Source of the DNA: Streptomyces sp. YIM 121038
Lineage (GTDB): Bacteria > Actinomycetota > Actinomycetes > Streptomycetales > Streptomycetaceae
Assembly (NCBI RefSeq): GCF_006088715.1
Contig: NZ_CP030771.1
Coordinates: 9,360,001-9,424,000, forward strand
DNA length: 64,000 nucleotides
Reading direction: 5' to 3'
Numbering within the stretch: the first letter of the stretch is position 1; each line of letters starts with the position of its first letter. Below, piece after piece: positions 47,715-55,033 of the stretch. Position numbers and translations under genes: made by a program. The notes below the pieces were generated by a model. The model saw nothing but the letters and a program-made list of their open reading frames with translations. It was not told the DNA's origin and did not search any database.

Positions 47715-48761
47715 ATGACCGCACCGGACCCACCACGGCGCAGACCAGGCCGTACGACACCACCGCGGGGAGCGGGCCCGCGCCGCCGTCCCCTGCCCCG
47801 GCCCCGCGGGCGCGGCCCCGTCCGCCCGGCCCCGCGCCCGCCACGGGCGCGTCAACCGCCGGACGCACCGTCGGACACGCCACCGAACGTGCCCCCCGAC
47901 GCGCCCTCGGACGCCGACACCGGCGGTCACCTGGAGTACGCCAACTCCCTGCTCGGCGCGGGCTCCTTCGTCGTGGCGCTGATGCTCTACGCGGGCTACC
48001 TCTACGTCGAGGCGTTCTACAGCTACTTCCACCTCGGCACGTTCGCCGTCGGGTTCGACTCGCTGGAGTTCGCCCTGCGGAGCCTGCGGCTCGTCACGCT
48101 GCCGGTGTTCGCCGCCCTCGCGGTGCTCGTCCTCATCCCGTACGCGCCGGAGCTGATGGCCCTGCTCGGGGTCCCCGAACGCCAGGTGCGGGCCGTGCGG
48201 GCGTACGGCCACACCCTCGCGCGGCTGCACCCCTTCCTCATCGTCGCCGGGGTCGTCCTGGTGCCCCTGTGGCACCTGCTCCGCGGCCTGAACTGGATCG
48301 CGCCGCTCTGCGTCGCCGTGGGGCTGCTGCTCGGACAGACCTCGGCGGCGACCGCCCGCTCGCCCCGGCGGCGACGCACGTGGGAGCGAGCCGTGTCCCT
48401 CGTGGTCGCCGGGGTGTTCCTGATGTGGGTCGTGGCCCTGGCGGCCAGTGACCTGGGCCGCCACGACGCGCGGCGCACCTCGCACCGCCTCGTGAACCGC
48501 GTGGCCATCGTCGTCCTCAGCACCGAACGCCTCAGCCTGACCGGCCCCGACGTCGTCGCCGAGGACCTCGGCAAGGGCCTGCGCTACCGCTACCGCTACA
48601 GCGGCCTGCGACTCCTGGTGGAGCGCGACCACCGCTACTACGTCCTTCCCCTGGGCTGGCGGGAGGACAGGGACGCCACCTTCGTCATCGAGGACGACGA
48701 CACGGTCCGCGTCGAACTGCGGCCCGGCGCCCGCGCCGAAGGAGCGGCCACGCGGGGCTGA
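47715..48761 (+). CDS. Polytopic membrane protein with long disordered N-terminus
   Basis: A 348-residue protein. Residues 1-70 are a Pro/Arg-rich basic tail (PPRRRPGRTTPPRGAGPRRR). Four membrane segments follow (SLLGAGSFVVALMLYAGYLY; LVTLPVFAALAVLVLIPYAP; PFLIVAGVVLVPLWHLLRGL with LCVAVGLLLGQ; AVSLVVAGVFLMWVVALAAS), and a soluble C-terminal domain of about 110 residues (HRLVNRVAIVVLSTERLSL...YYVLPLGWREDRDATFVIEDD). It starts seven bases after the lipoprotein stop, so they are likely translated from one message and may form a complex. No known family was recognised. Confidence 0.7.
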   Translation: MTAPDPPRRRPGRTTPPRGAGPRRRPLPRPRGRGPVRPAPRPPRARQPPDAPSDTPPNVPPDAPSDADTGGHLEYANSLLGAGSFVVALMLYAGYLYVEAFYSYFHLGTFAVGFDSLEFALRSLRLVTLPVFAALAVLVLIPYAPELMALLGVPERQVRAVRAYGHTLARLHPFLIVAGVVLVPLWHLLRGLNWIAPLCVAVGLLLGQTSAATARSPRRRRTWERAVSLVVAGVFLMWVVALAASDLGRHDARRTSHRLVNRVAIVVLSTERLSLTGPDVVAEDLGKGLRYRYRYSGLRLLVERDHRYYVLPLGWREDRDATFVIEDDDTVRVELRPGARAEGAATRG

Positions 48762-48858
48762 CCGACCGGAGGTCAGGACGGACAGAAACCGTTGGTCGAG
48801 GGAGCGGCAAGGTCGTTACCGTGAGATCGTGCTGCCTCCCCGACAGCGAAGCACGGCC

Positions 48859-49710
48859 ATGACCATCCCCGGACGAGACGTACGCGCCGCCTTCCGACTG
48901 GTCGGCCCGGCCGTTCGCCTGCCCGGCGGGGAGGGCCGGAGCGTGCGCGTGGGCGACGTGGTGCTCAAGCCGACCGGCCCGGACCCCGAGTTCGCCGAGT
49001 GGCTGGGCGACATCATGGCCTCGGTGGTGGCGGACGGCTTCCGTGTCGCGCGGCCCCTTCGGGCCACGACGGGGTCCTGGAGCCACGACGGCTGGACCGC
49101 GTCCCACGTCGTCGCCGGGGCCGAACCCGACCACGCCGCCGCACCCCGCTGGGGCGAGATCATCGCCGCGGGGCGCGCCTTCCACCGCGCGCTGGCCCAC
49201 GTGCCCCGGCCCGGCTTCCTCGACCGCCGCCGCGACTGGTGGGCGACCGGCGACCGGGTCGCCTGGCAGGAGCAGGACGCCGACCCGCTCCCCGCGGTGC
49301 GCGCGCCGTACACCGCACTGACCTCGTTGTTCGGGCCGAAGCCGCAGGCCAGCCCCCAGCTCGTGCACGGCGACCTCACCGGCAACGTCCTGGTCGCGCC
49401 GGGTCTGGCCCCGGCCGTCATCGACTTCTCGCCCTACTGGCGCCCACCGGCCTTCGGCGAGGCCGTCGTGGTGGCTGATGCCCTGATCTGGCACGGCGCG
49501 GGCCCCGGCCTGCTCCACGAGGTCGTCTCCGCGAACGGACCCGACGTCGTCCCGTACGTCGCCCGCGCCCTCGTCTTCCGTCTCGTCACGACCAACGAAC
49601 GCCTCCGCGCAAGGCCGACGGAGCAGTCCCGCGCCACGATCGCCGAGATCCGCCGGTACGCGGACGCGGCACGGCTTCTCGCCGACATCGCCTCGCGCCC
49701 CGGCGGTTGA
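48859..49710 (+). CDS. TIGR02569-type kinase-like protein
   Basis: A 283-residue protein related to APH kinases. The catalytic loop reads PQLVHGDLTGNVLVAPG (HGDxxxxN) and the metal segment VIDFSPYWRPPAFGEAVVVAD (DFSPYWRP), the form characteristic of the actinobacterial TIGR02569 family. The N-lobe (VGDVVLKPTGPDPEFAEWLG) contains the VLKP strand lysine. Activity is unproven in the family. ATG at 48859 was preferred over a GTG-started extension at 48829 because the domain begins right after it. The gene lies alone between the lipoprotein pair and the terpene locus. Confidence 0.85.
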   Translation: MTIPGRDVRAAFRLVGPAVRLPGGEGRSVRVGDVVLKPTGPDPEFAEWLGDIMASVVADGFRVARPLRATTGSWSHDGWTASHVVAGAEPDHAAAPRWGEIIAAGRAFHRALAHVPRPGFLDRRRDWWATGDRVAWQEQDADPLPAVRAPYTALTSLFGPKPQASPQLVHGDLTGNVLVAPGLAPAVIDFSPYWRPPAFGEAVVVADALIWHGAGPGLLHEVVSANGPDVVPYVARALVFRLVTTNERLRARPTEQSRATIAEIRRYADAARLLADIASRPGG

Positions 49711-49746
49711 CACCGTCGGCCGACCGCCGCCGGAAGCGCACGTCCG

Positions 49747-50772
49747 TCAGCTGCCGATCGTGGCCAGTGCCGGACGGAAGGAGGAACGGGCGCCACCCAC
49801 CTGCTGCGGCACCGACCACGTATTGCCGACGAGCCTGCTCCACCAGACCTGCTCGTCGCCCGTGACGCCCTTCCAGGTCGCGTAGAGGTATCCGGAGTTC
49901 ACGGCGAGGGCGGGGCCGACGCTGCTGCGTGCTCCCGGCACCCCGCGCGGGCTCAGCCACGTGTTGCCGGAAAGGCGGCTGTACAGGATGTTCTCCTCGG
50001 CGTCGGTGGACTTCCACGCCAGGTACAGGCCCCCCTCGGGAGGACTGGCCAGGGCCACCCCGGCGCGGGTCGTGGCGGCCGGTACCGCTTCCGGGCCGGT
50101 CCAGTTGTTGCTGCCCGAGCCGCCGCCCAGGTACCTGTTCCACCAGATCCGCTCGTCGCCCTCGGAGCCCTTCCACACCATGTGCGGTACGCCGGTGCCG
50201 TAGCGGTCGAAGGCCAGGGCGGGACCGAAGCTGGAGTTGGCGCCGGGAACGACCTGGTTGCCCGACCACCCTCCGTTCCATCGGTTCCACCAGATCCGCT
50301 GGTCGCCCGTGACGCCCTTCCAGGCCTGGAACACGCCCGCGTACGGGGCGAGCGCCGGGCCCACCGAGCCGTTGGCGTCGGGCACCCGCTCCGGCCAGGT
50401 CCAGGAGGAGCCGTCGAACCGGGCCACCCAGATTCCTTCCTCGCCCGAGCCCCTCCAGGTCAGGTACAGCGGTCCGCCGGGCGGCCCGGCCAGGGCGACC
50501 CCCGCGCTCGACAGGGCGCCGGGCACGCGCTGCGGTACGGACCAACTGCCGTTGTCCCAGCGGTTCCACCAGACCTGCTCGTCGCCCGTGACGCCCTTCC
50601 ACGCCATGAACGTCGTGCCGTCGGGCACGCCGTTCCTCCCGCGTGCGGATCGCTCGGACGCGTGGGTGCCCGGCGCGGCGATCGTCGGTACTCCGGCCGC
50701 CACCGCGGCTGCCGCGCCCACGCGCAGCACTTGGCGGCGGCTGGGTAATGCGTGTGTCTCTGAGTCCTTCAA
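49747..50772 (-). CDS. Tat-exported six-bladed beta-propeller/lectin-like repeat protein
   Basis: A 341-residue protein. The Tat signal is PSRRQVLRVGAAAAVAAGV. It is followed by six repeats of about 45-50 residues, each built as xxAWKGxxGDxxxWWNRxxxxxW (for example FMAWKGVTGDEQVWWNRW, VFQAWKGVTGDQRIWWNRW, YATWKGVTGDEQVWWSRL) then a turn with VPGAxSSxGPALA. Six copies fit a six-bladed propeller, like sugar-binding PLL/BNR-type lectins. The start is probably TTG at 50772, preceded by GAGGGGGAACG. It lies 163 bp after the SDR of the terpene locus on the same strand and may or may not belong to that unit. Probably binds extracellular glycan. Confidence 0.75.
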   Translation of the reverse strand: MKDSETHALPSRRQVLRVGAAAAVAAGVPTIAAPGTHASERSARGRNGVPDGTTFMAWKGVTGDEQVWWNRWDNGSWSVPQRVPGALSSAGVALAGPPGGPLYLTWRGSGEEGIWVARFDGSSWTWPERVPDANGSVGPALAPYAGVFQAWKGVTGDQRIWWNRWNGGWSGNQVVPGANSSFGPALAFDRYGTGVPHMVWKGSEGDERIWWNRYLGGGSGSNNWTGPEAVPAATTRAGVALASPPEGGLYLAWKSTDAEENILYSRLSGNTWLSPRGVPGARSSVGPALAVNSGYLYATWKGVTGDEQVWWSRLVGNTWSVPQQVGGARSSFRPALATIGS

Positions 50773-50935
50773 CGTTCCCCCTCGGCTCGTGAACTCCGTC
50801 AACCCGCCTCTCCGTGGTCGCGGGCACACCGACTATGCCGAGGGGCACCGGCGGAGGACCAGCCCCCGTCCCGCTCAGCGGAACGGGCGGCGAGGCGGCC
50901 CTGGTCAGCGCCGGTCGCGCGTCGGCCAGGTCCGG

Positions 50936-51721
50936 CTATTTGGCCAGATAGCCGCCGTCGACCACATGGTCGCTGCCCGTGACGTACGAGGCGTCGTCGG
51001 ACACCAGGAACGAGACCAGGGCGGCGACCTCGGCCGGGTGGGCGGTGCGGCGCAGGGGGAGGGAGCCGACGAGGCCGTCGACGGCGTGGGGCGGCAGCTG
51101 TGCCAGCAGGGGCGTGTCGACGACGCCCGGTGACACGGACAGGACGCGCAGCCCCCGGTCGGCGTACTCGCGGGCCGCGGTCCGGGTGAGGGCGAGGACG
51201 CCCTGCTTGGCGGCGGCGTACGCGGCGTGGCCGCGGAAGCCCGAATGCGCCGCGATGGAGGCGAGGTTGACGATGACGCCGCCCGGCGCCATCGCGGGGA
51301 GCTGACAGCGCAGCGCGTGGAAGACGCCGTAGAGGTTCACCTTCATCACGGTGTCGAAGTCGTCGGGCGAGAGGTCGGCCAGCGGGTCGAGCGGGCCCAT
51401 GACCCCCGCGCTGTTGACCGCGACGCGCAGGCCCGCGCGCAAACCGGCGGCCTCCGTGACGACGAGGCCGACGCTGTCGGGGTCGGTGACGTCGACGCGG
51501 CGGGGCAGGGCGGTGCCACCGGCCGCCGTGATCTGCCCGGCCACCCGCCGCGCGCCCTCCTCGTCGAGGTCCGCGACCACCACGAGGGCGCCCTCCGAGG
51601 CGAGCCGCGCCGCGCACGCGGCACCGATCCCCGAGGCGCCACCGGTCACCAGGGCGACCCGGTCGCGCAGCCGGGCGGGCCCCGGGCCCGGGTCGGCCGA
51701 CGGCTGTGCGTGCGCTGTCAT
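50936..51721 (-). CDS. Short-chain dehydrogenase/reductase of the terpene locus
   Basis: A 261-residue classical SDR. The cofactor motif is ALVTGGASGIGAACA (TGxxxGxG), VVADLDEEG ends strand 2 with Asp (NAD preference), NSAGVMGPLDPLAD is the NNAG-type strand, Ser in NLASIAAHSG, and the catalytic pair Tyr-Lys in YAAAKQG. The end (VTGSDHVVDGGYLAK) is standard. It follows the P450 by 32 bp, so the two are one transcript. A likely role is oxidation of an alcohol made by the P450 on the terpene skeleton. ATG follows GAGGAGCCCC. Confidence 0.93.
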   Translation of the reverse strand: MTAHAQPSADPGPGPARLRDRVALVTGGASGIGAACAARLASEGALVVVADLDEEGARRVAGQITAAGGTALPRRVDVTDPDSVGLVVTEAAGLRAGLRVAVNSAGVMGPLDPLADLSPDDFDTVMKVNLYGVFHALRCQLPAMAPGGVIVNLASIAAHSGFRGHAAYAAAKQGVLALTRTAAREYADRGLRVLSVSPGVVDTPLLAQLPPHAVDGLVGSLPLRRTAHPAEVAALVSFLVSDDASYVTGSDHVVDGGYLAK

Positions 51722-51753
51722 GTGGGGCTCCTCGCCAGGGCGTACGGGACGGG

Positions 51754-53112
51754 TCAGGACGGGCGGGCCTGGGCGCTGAGCAGCAGCCGGTCGGGGCGCA
51801 GGACCGTTCCGGCCAGGGGACGCACGGGGGCGGAACCGGCCGGGCGCAGACGTCGGCGGGCCGTGAACGCGGCCAGGGCCAGGGTCAGTTCGGTCCAGGC
51901 GAAGTCCTCGCCGAGGCACAGGCGACTGCCCGCGCCGAAGGGAAGGTAGGTGTGGCGCGGCGCCTTCGCGGCGGCCCGGCCCGGCCAGCGGTCGGGAGCG
52001 AAGCGGTCGGGCTCCTCGTACAACTCGGGGTCGTGGTGCAGGGCGTACGGGCTGAAGAACACCTCGGCGCCCGGCGGGAGCCGTACGCCGCCGAGGGTGA
52101 CCGGCCGCACCGCGCGCCGCATCAGCAGCCACGACGGCGGATGCAGCCGCAGCGCTTCGGTCAGCACCTGCCGGGTGTAGACCAGGGCGGGCAGGTCGCC
52201 GAAGGCGCAGGGGCGTCCGGCGAGCGCGGTGTCCAGCTCGTCGTGGAGGCGCCGCTGGACATCGGGGCGGCGGGAGACCTCGTACAGCGTCCAGGCCAGG
52301 GACGCGCTGACGGTGCCGGTACCGGCGAGGAAGAGGGTGATGAGCTCGTCGGTCACCTCGGCGTCGGTCAGGGTGCCGTCCGGGCCGCCGGTGAGCAGCA
52401 GCGTCGACAGCAGGTCGCCGCGGTCGTGGCCGGTGGCGCGATAGGCGTCGACGACGCGCTGCTGGACGGCGACGAGGCGGCGCAGCGGGCCGTCGTCCGG
52501 GGGCCGCCACGCCGGAAGGAGCGGGAGGCGCTCGGCCCAGGCGTGCAGCGGGGACAGGGCCAGGCGCATCGCGTGGTACTTGACGGACAGCCAGTCCTTG
52601 ACGGCGGCGTGCAGGTCGGGGTCCTGCGGCGCCGCGAAGAGGGTGCGCAGCAGGATGTCGAGGGCGAGGCGGTCGATCTCCGGCACCAGGTCGAGCGTCG
52701 TCCCGGGCTCCCAGGCCGCGGCCCGGGCCAGGGAACGCTCGGCCATGACGTCGGCGTACCGGGCGATCCGGTCGTGGTGGAAGGCCGGTTGCAGCAGGCG
52801 GCGGTGGCACAGGTGACGGTCGCCCGCGGCGGTGATCAGGCCGTCGCCGAGCGGCACGCGCAGCGCGTCGAACATCGCGCCCTTGTCGAAGGAGCGGGCC
52901 TGCGACGTCAGCACCTCCCGGACCAGGTCCGGCGAGGAGACGACATGGACCGGGCGGGGGCCGACGTAGATCTTCGCCACCGGCCCGTACCGCCGCAGCT
53001 CGCGCACGAACCGCAGCGCGTCACCGCGGAAGCGTCCGGCGTGCCCGGTCAGTGGCCGCCTGCCGGGTACGACGGGGGCCCGGACGCTCCCGGGCAGTGT
53101 GTCGGGCCGCAT
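51754..53112 (-). CDS. Cytochrome P450 of the terpene locus
   Basis: A 452-residue P450. The I-helix reads ITLFLAGTGTVSASLAW, with the acid/alcohol pair of the usual AGxxT motif replaced by AGTGTVS. The ExxR motif is in VLTEALRLHPP, the PERF-like segment is EEPDRFAPDRWPG, and the haem-binding loop is FGAGSRLCLGED with Cys399. It should hydroxylate or oxidise the cyclised terpene with electrons from unlinked ferredoxin partners. Its start follows the stop of the terpene cyclase gene by one base (TGACATG), so the two are coupled. Sequence after AGTG lacks the acidic residue, like some epoxidase-type P450s. Confidence 0.93.
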   Translation of the reverse strand: MRPDTLPGSVRAPVVPGRRPLTGHAGRFRGDALRFVRELRRYGPVAKIYVGPRPVHVVSSPDLVREVLTSQARSFDKGAMFDALRVPLGDGLITAAGDRHLCHRRLLQPAFHHDRIARYADVMAERSLARAAAWEPGTTLDLVPEIDRLALDILLRTLFAAPQDPDLHAAVKDWLSVKYHAMRLALSPLHAWAERLPLLPAWRPPDDGPLRRLVAVQQRVVDAYRATGHDRGDLLSTLLLTGGPDGTLTDAEVTDELITLFLAGTGTVSASLAWTLYEVSRRPDVQRRLHDELDTALAGRPCAFGDLPALVYTRQVLTEALRLHPPSWLLMRRAVRPVTLGGVRLPPGAEVFFSPYALHHDPELYEEPDRFAPDRWPGRAAAKAPRHTYLPFGAGSRLCLGEDFAWTELTLALAAFTARRRLRPAGSAPVRPLAGTVLRPDRLLLSAQARPS

Positions 53113-53113
53113 G

Positions 53114-54838
53114 TCAGCCCTCCTGCGGAGCGTGCGCGGCGGCCAGACGTCGCTTCCCGGCGAACAGGCCGTCCGCGGCGAACGCGTGGGTGTGCGTCGG
53201 GAAGTGGGTGAGCAGCGGCCGGGGCCCGTACATGAGCGGTACGCCCGGCCAGGTGCCGTCGGCGCGCTGGGTCTCCAGGAGGTAGGCGAGCCCCTCGGCC
53301 CAGTGGCCGGCGTCCAGGAGGCCGCCGCGTTCCAGGGCGGCGAGCGCCAGGCCGGTGGCCGCGGGGGCGCTGGGGCCGCCCGCCTCGACGGGCCAGCCGC
53401 CGTCGGGGTTGCGGGTCTCGGCCAGCGCCCGGGCGGCGGGGTGACCGACCTCGAGGGCCGCGGCGCCGACGGCGGGCAGGACCTCGGCGGTCGCGTACGG
53501 CAGGCCCCGGTACCACCCGGCGTGCCAGCGCCCCTGGGTGCGGAGGCGCTCGGCGAGCCAGCGGCGTGCGGTGGCCGACCGCGTGCGGTGGCGGCCCTGG
53601 TGGCGGTCGAGCGCGGTGACGACATGCGCGATCACGTCGTCCACGGGAGGATCCCCGGCGGACTGCCAGGTCCGCCACAGCCCGTCGGGCGTCTGCTGCC
53701 CGGCCAAGTGGCGCAGCGCGGCCCCGACCGTCGTGCCGGGCACGCCGCTCGCGCCGCCCAGCGCGATCAGGGCGGCCGCGGTGGTGTCGTTGTCGGACTC
53801 GACGCCCGAGCGGTACGGCCAGCCGCCGTCCGGGTTCTGCGCCTCGACCAGGAACGCGACGGCGGCCGGAAGGCCCCGGCGGTCGAAGGCCGCCGCGCCG
53901 CGAAAGGCCCGCACGGTCAGCGCGGTGTCCCAGACGTCGCTGGTGGCGAAGCGCCAGGTCCCGTCGGGGTGCTGGCCGGTGATCAGATTCCGGGCGGCGC
54001 CGAGGGCGGCGGCCGTGCCGGGCGCGGCGGCCTGGAGCGCGAGCGCCGCGAGAGCGGTGGTGACCGGGTTGGCGAAGAAGTCGCCCGCCGGGGACTGCTC
54101 GTCGGCGATCGCACGGGCGGCGCGCCGGGCGGCCGGCCGGTTGCCGTGGGCCGCCTCCACCAGGGCGTGGGCGGCCCAGAGTTCCACCCGGGTCCAGCGT
54201 TTGAGGCGCCCCGGGGTGGCGAGGGCGGAGGCCAGCAGGGTGCGCAGCGCGGCGGGCCCGGTGCCGCCGTGCGTCGCCCGGCCCGTGTGCAGGGCGATGG
54301 CCTGGATCAGCCGTGCACGGGCCGACAGCGCCCGGTCCGCGAAGGAGGGGTGGCTCACGTCTATGGGACCGCCGGTGCCCAGGGCGAGTGACAGCAGCGC
54401 CGCCTCCACCGCCTGGGCCACCGGATGGTGGTCCTGCGGAACGGCCCCGCCCGCGAGCCAGACCCGGCCCCGCTCGGCCGCCCGGTCGGCGCCGGGGTGC
54501 GGCGAGCGGGCCAGGGCCAGCGTGCACAGCGCGGTCTCGGTGATGCGCGGCCCCGGCAGGGACGACCACGAGCCGTCGGGCCACTGGGTGGCGAGGGCAT
54601 GCCGGGTGGCGAGGCCGAGCGCACGGTCCACGGCGGTGGCGAGCGCGGGCGGCAGGGGCCTGGCGCGGGTGGGCGGTGTGCGGGGCGGGAGCGGGGCATC
54701 CGGCGTGGGCGCCGAGTCCGACGGCGGTGGTGGCTCCGATGCCGGCGACCTGCCCGGCGCGGGTGACGTACCCGCTACGGGCGACAAGCGCGACACCTCC
54801 GCGTCCGGTAAGGGCGGTAACGGACATCCTGTCGACAT
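53114..54838 (-). CDS. Class II terpene cyclase-like protein (squalene-hopene cyclase superfamily) with DxDTT motif
   Basis: A 574-residue protein of the prenyltransferase/squalene oxidase repeat superfamily. A Pro/Ser-rich 60-residue N-terminal extension is followed by alpha-alpha barrels with QW-like turns: QWPDGSWSS, HPDGTWRF, NPDGGWPY, TPDGLWRTW, NPDGGWPV and RADGTWPG. The catalytic region reads SDVWDTALTVRAF (300-312) and ESDNDTTAA, giving D349-N-D351-T-T where hopene cyclases have DxDD; Asp351 is the catalytic acid equivalent. DxDTT has, as I recall, been reported for a bacterial drimenyl diphosphate synthase. It probably cyclises a linear diphosphate by protonation. It heads an operon with the P450 and SDR. 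Confidence 0.85.
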   Translation of the reverse strand: MSTGCPLPPLPDAEVSRLSPVAGTSPAPGRSPASEPPPPSDSAPTPDAPLPPRTPPTRARPLPPALATAVDRALGLATRHALATQWPDGSWSSLPGPRITETALCTLALARSPHPGADRAAERGRVWLAGGAVPQDHHPVAQAVEAALLSLALGTGGPIDVSHPSFADRALSARARLIQAIALHTGRATHGGTGPAALRTLLASALATPGRLKRWTRVELWAAHALVEAAHGNRPAARRAARAIADEQSPAGDFFANPVTTALAALALQAAAPGTAAALGAARNLITGQHPDGTWRFATSDVWDTALTVRAFRGAAAFDRRGLPAAVAFLVEAQNPDGGWPYRSGVESDNDTTAAALIALGGASGVPGTTVGAALRHLAGQQTPDGLWRTWQSAGDPPVDDVIAHVVTALDRHQGRHRTRSATARRWLAERLRTQGRWHAGWYRGLPYATAEVLPAVGAAALEVGHPAARALAETRNPDGGWPVEAGGPSAPAATGLALAALERGGLLDAGHWAEGLAYLLETQRADGTWPGVPLMYGPRPLLTHFPTHTHAFAADGLFAGKRRLAAAHAPQEG

Positions 54839-54881
54839 CGGGCCTCAATCTCTCGCGATTCCGTCGGCCGCGCCGGATCCG

Positions 54882-54991
54882 CGGCGTCGGGACGTACGGT
54901 CAGCGGCGTCGGGACGTACGGGTCAGCGGCACGGCCCAGCGTCTCGGGTCAACGGCACGGGTCAGCGACACGGGTCAGTGGCACGGCTCAG
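54882..54991. repeat. Tandem 13-bp repeat array in the divergent terpene promoter
   Basis: Two longer units (54882-54903, 22 bp; 54904-54926, 23 bp) are followed by five contiguous 13-bp units (54927-54939, 54940-54952, 54953-54965, 54966-54978, 54979-54991) with consensus CGGCACGGGTCAG. There are no gaps. Units differ by one to four bases, so the array is not brand new. It occupies most of the 195 bp between the two divergent genes, and any protein binding it could control both operons. Confidence 0.8.
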
Positions 54992-55033
54992 CGCCGTGGC
55001 CCCCACGCTCGGCGCGTACGTAGCCTGAACGAC

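Noticed and set aside
54882..54991. Replication-type iterons or CRISPR
   Set aside because: No rep, par or cas genes nearby and units are contiguous without spacers; the promoter position favours regulation.
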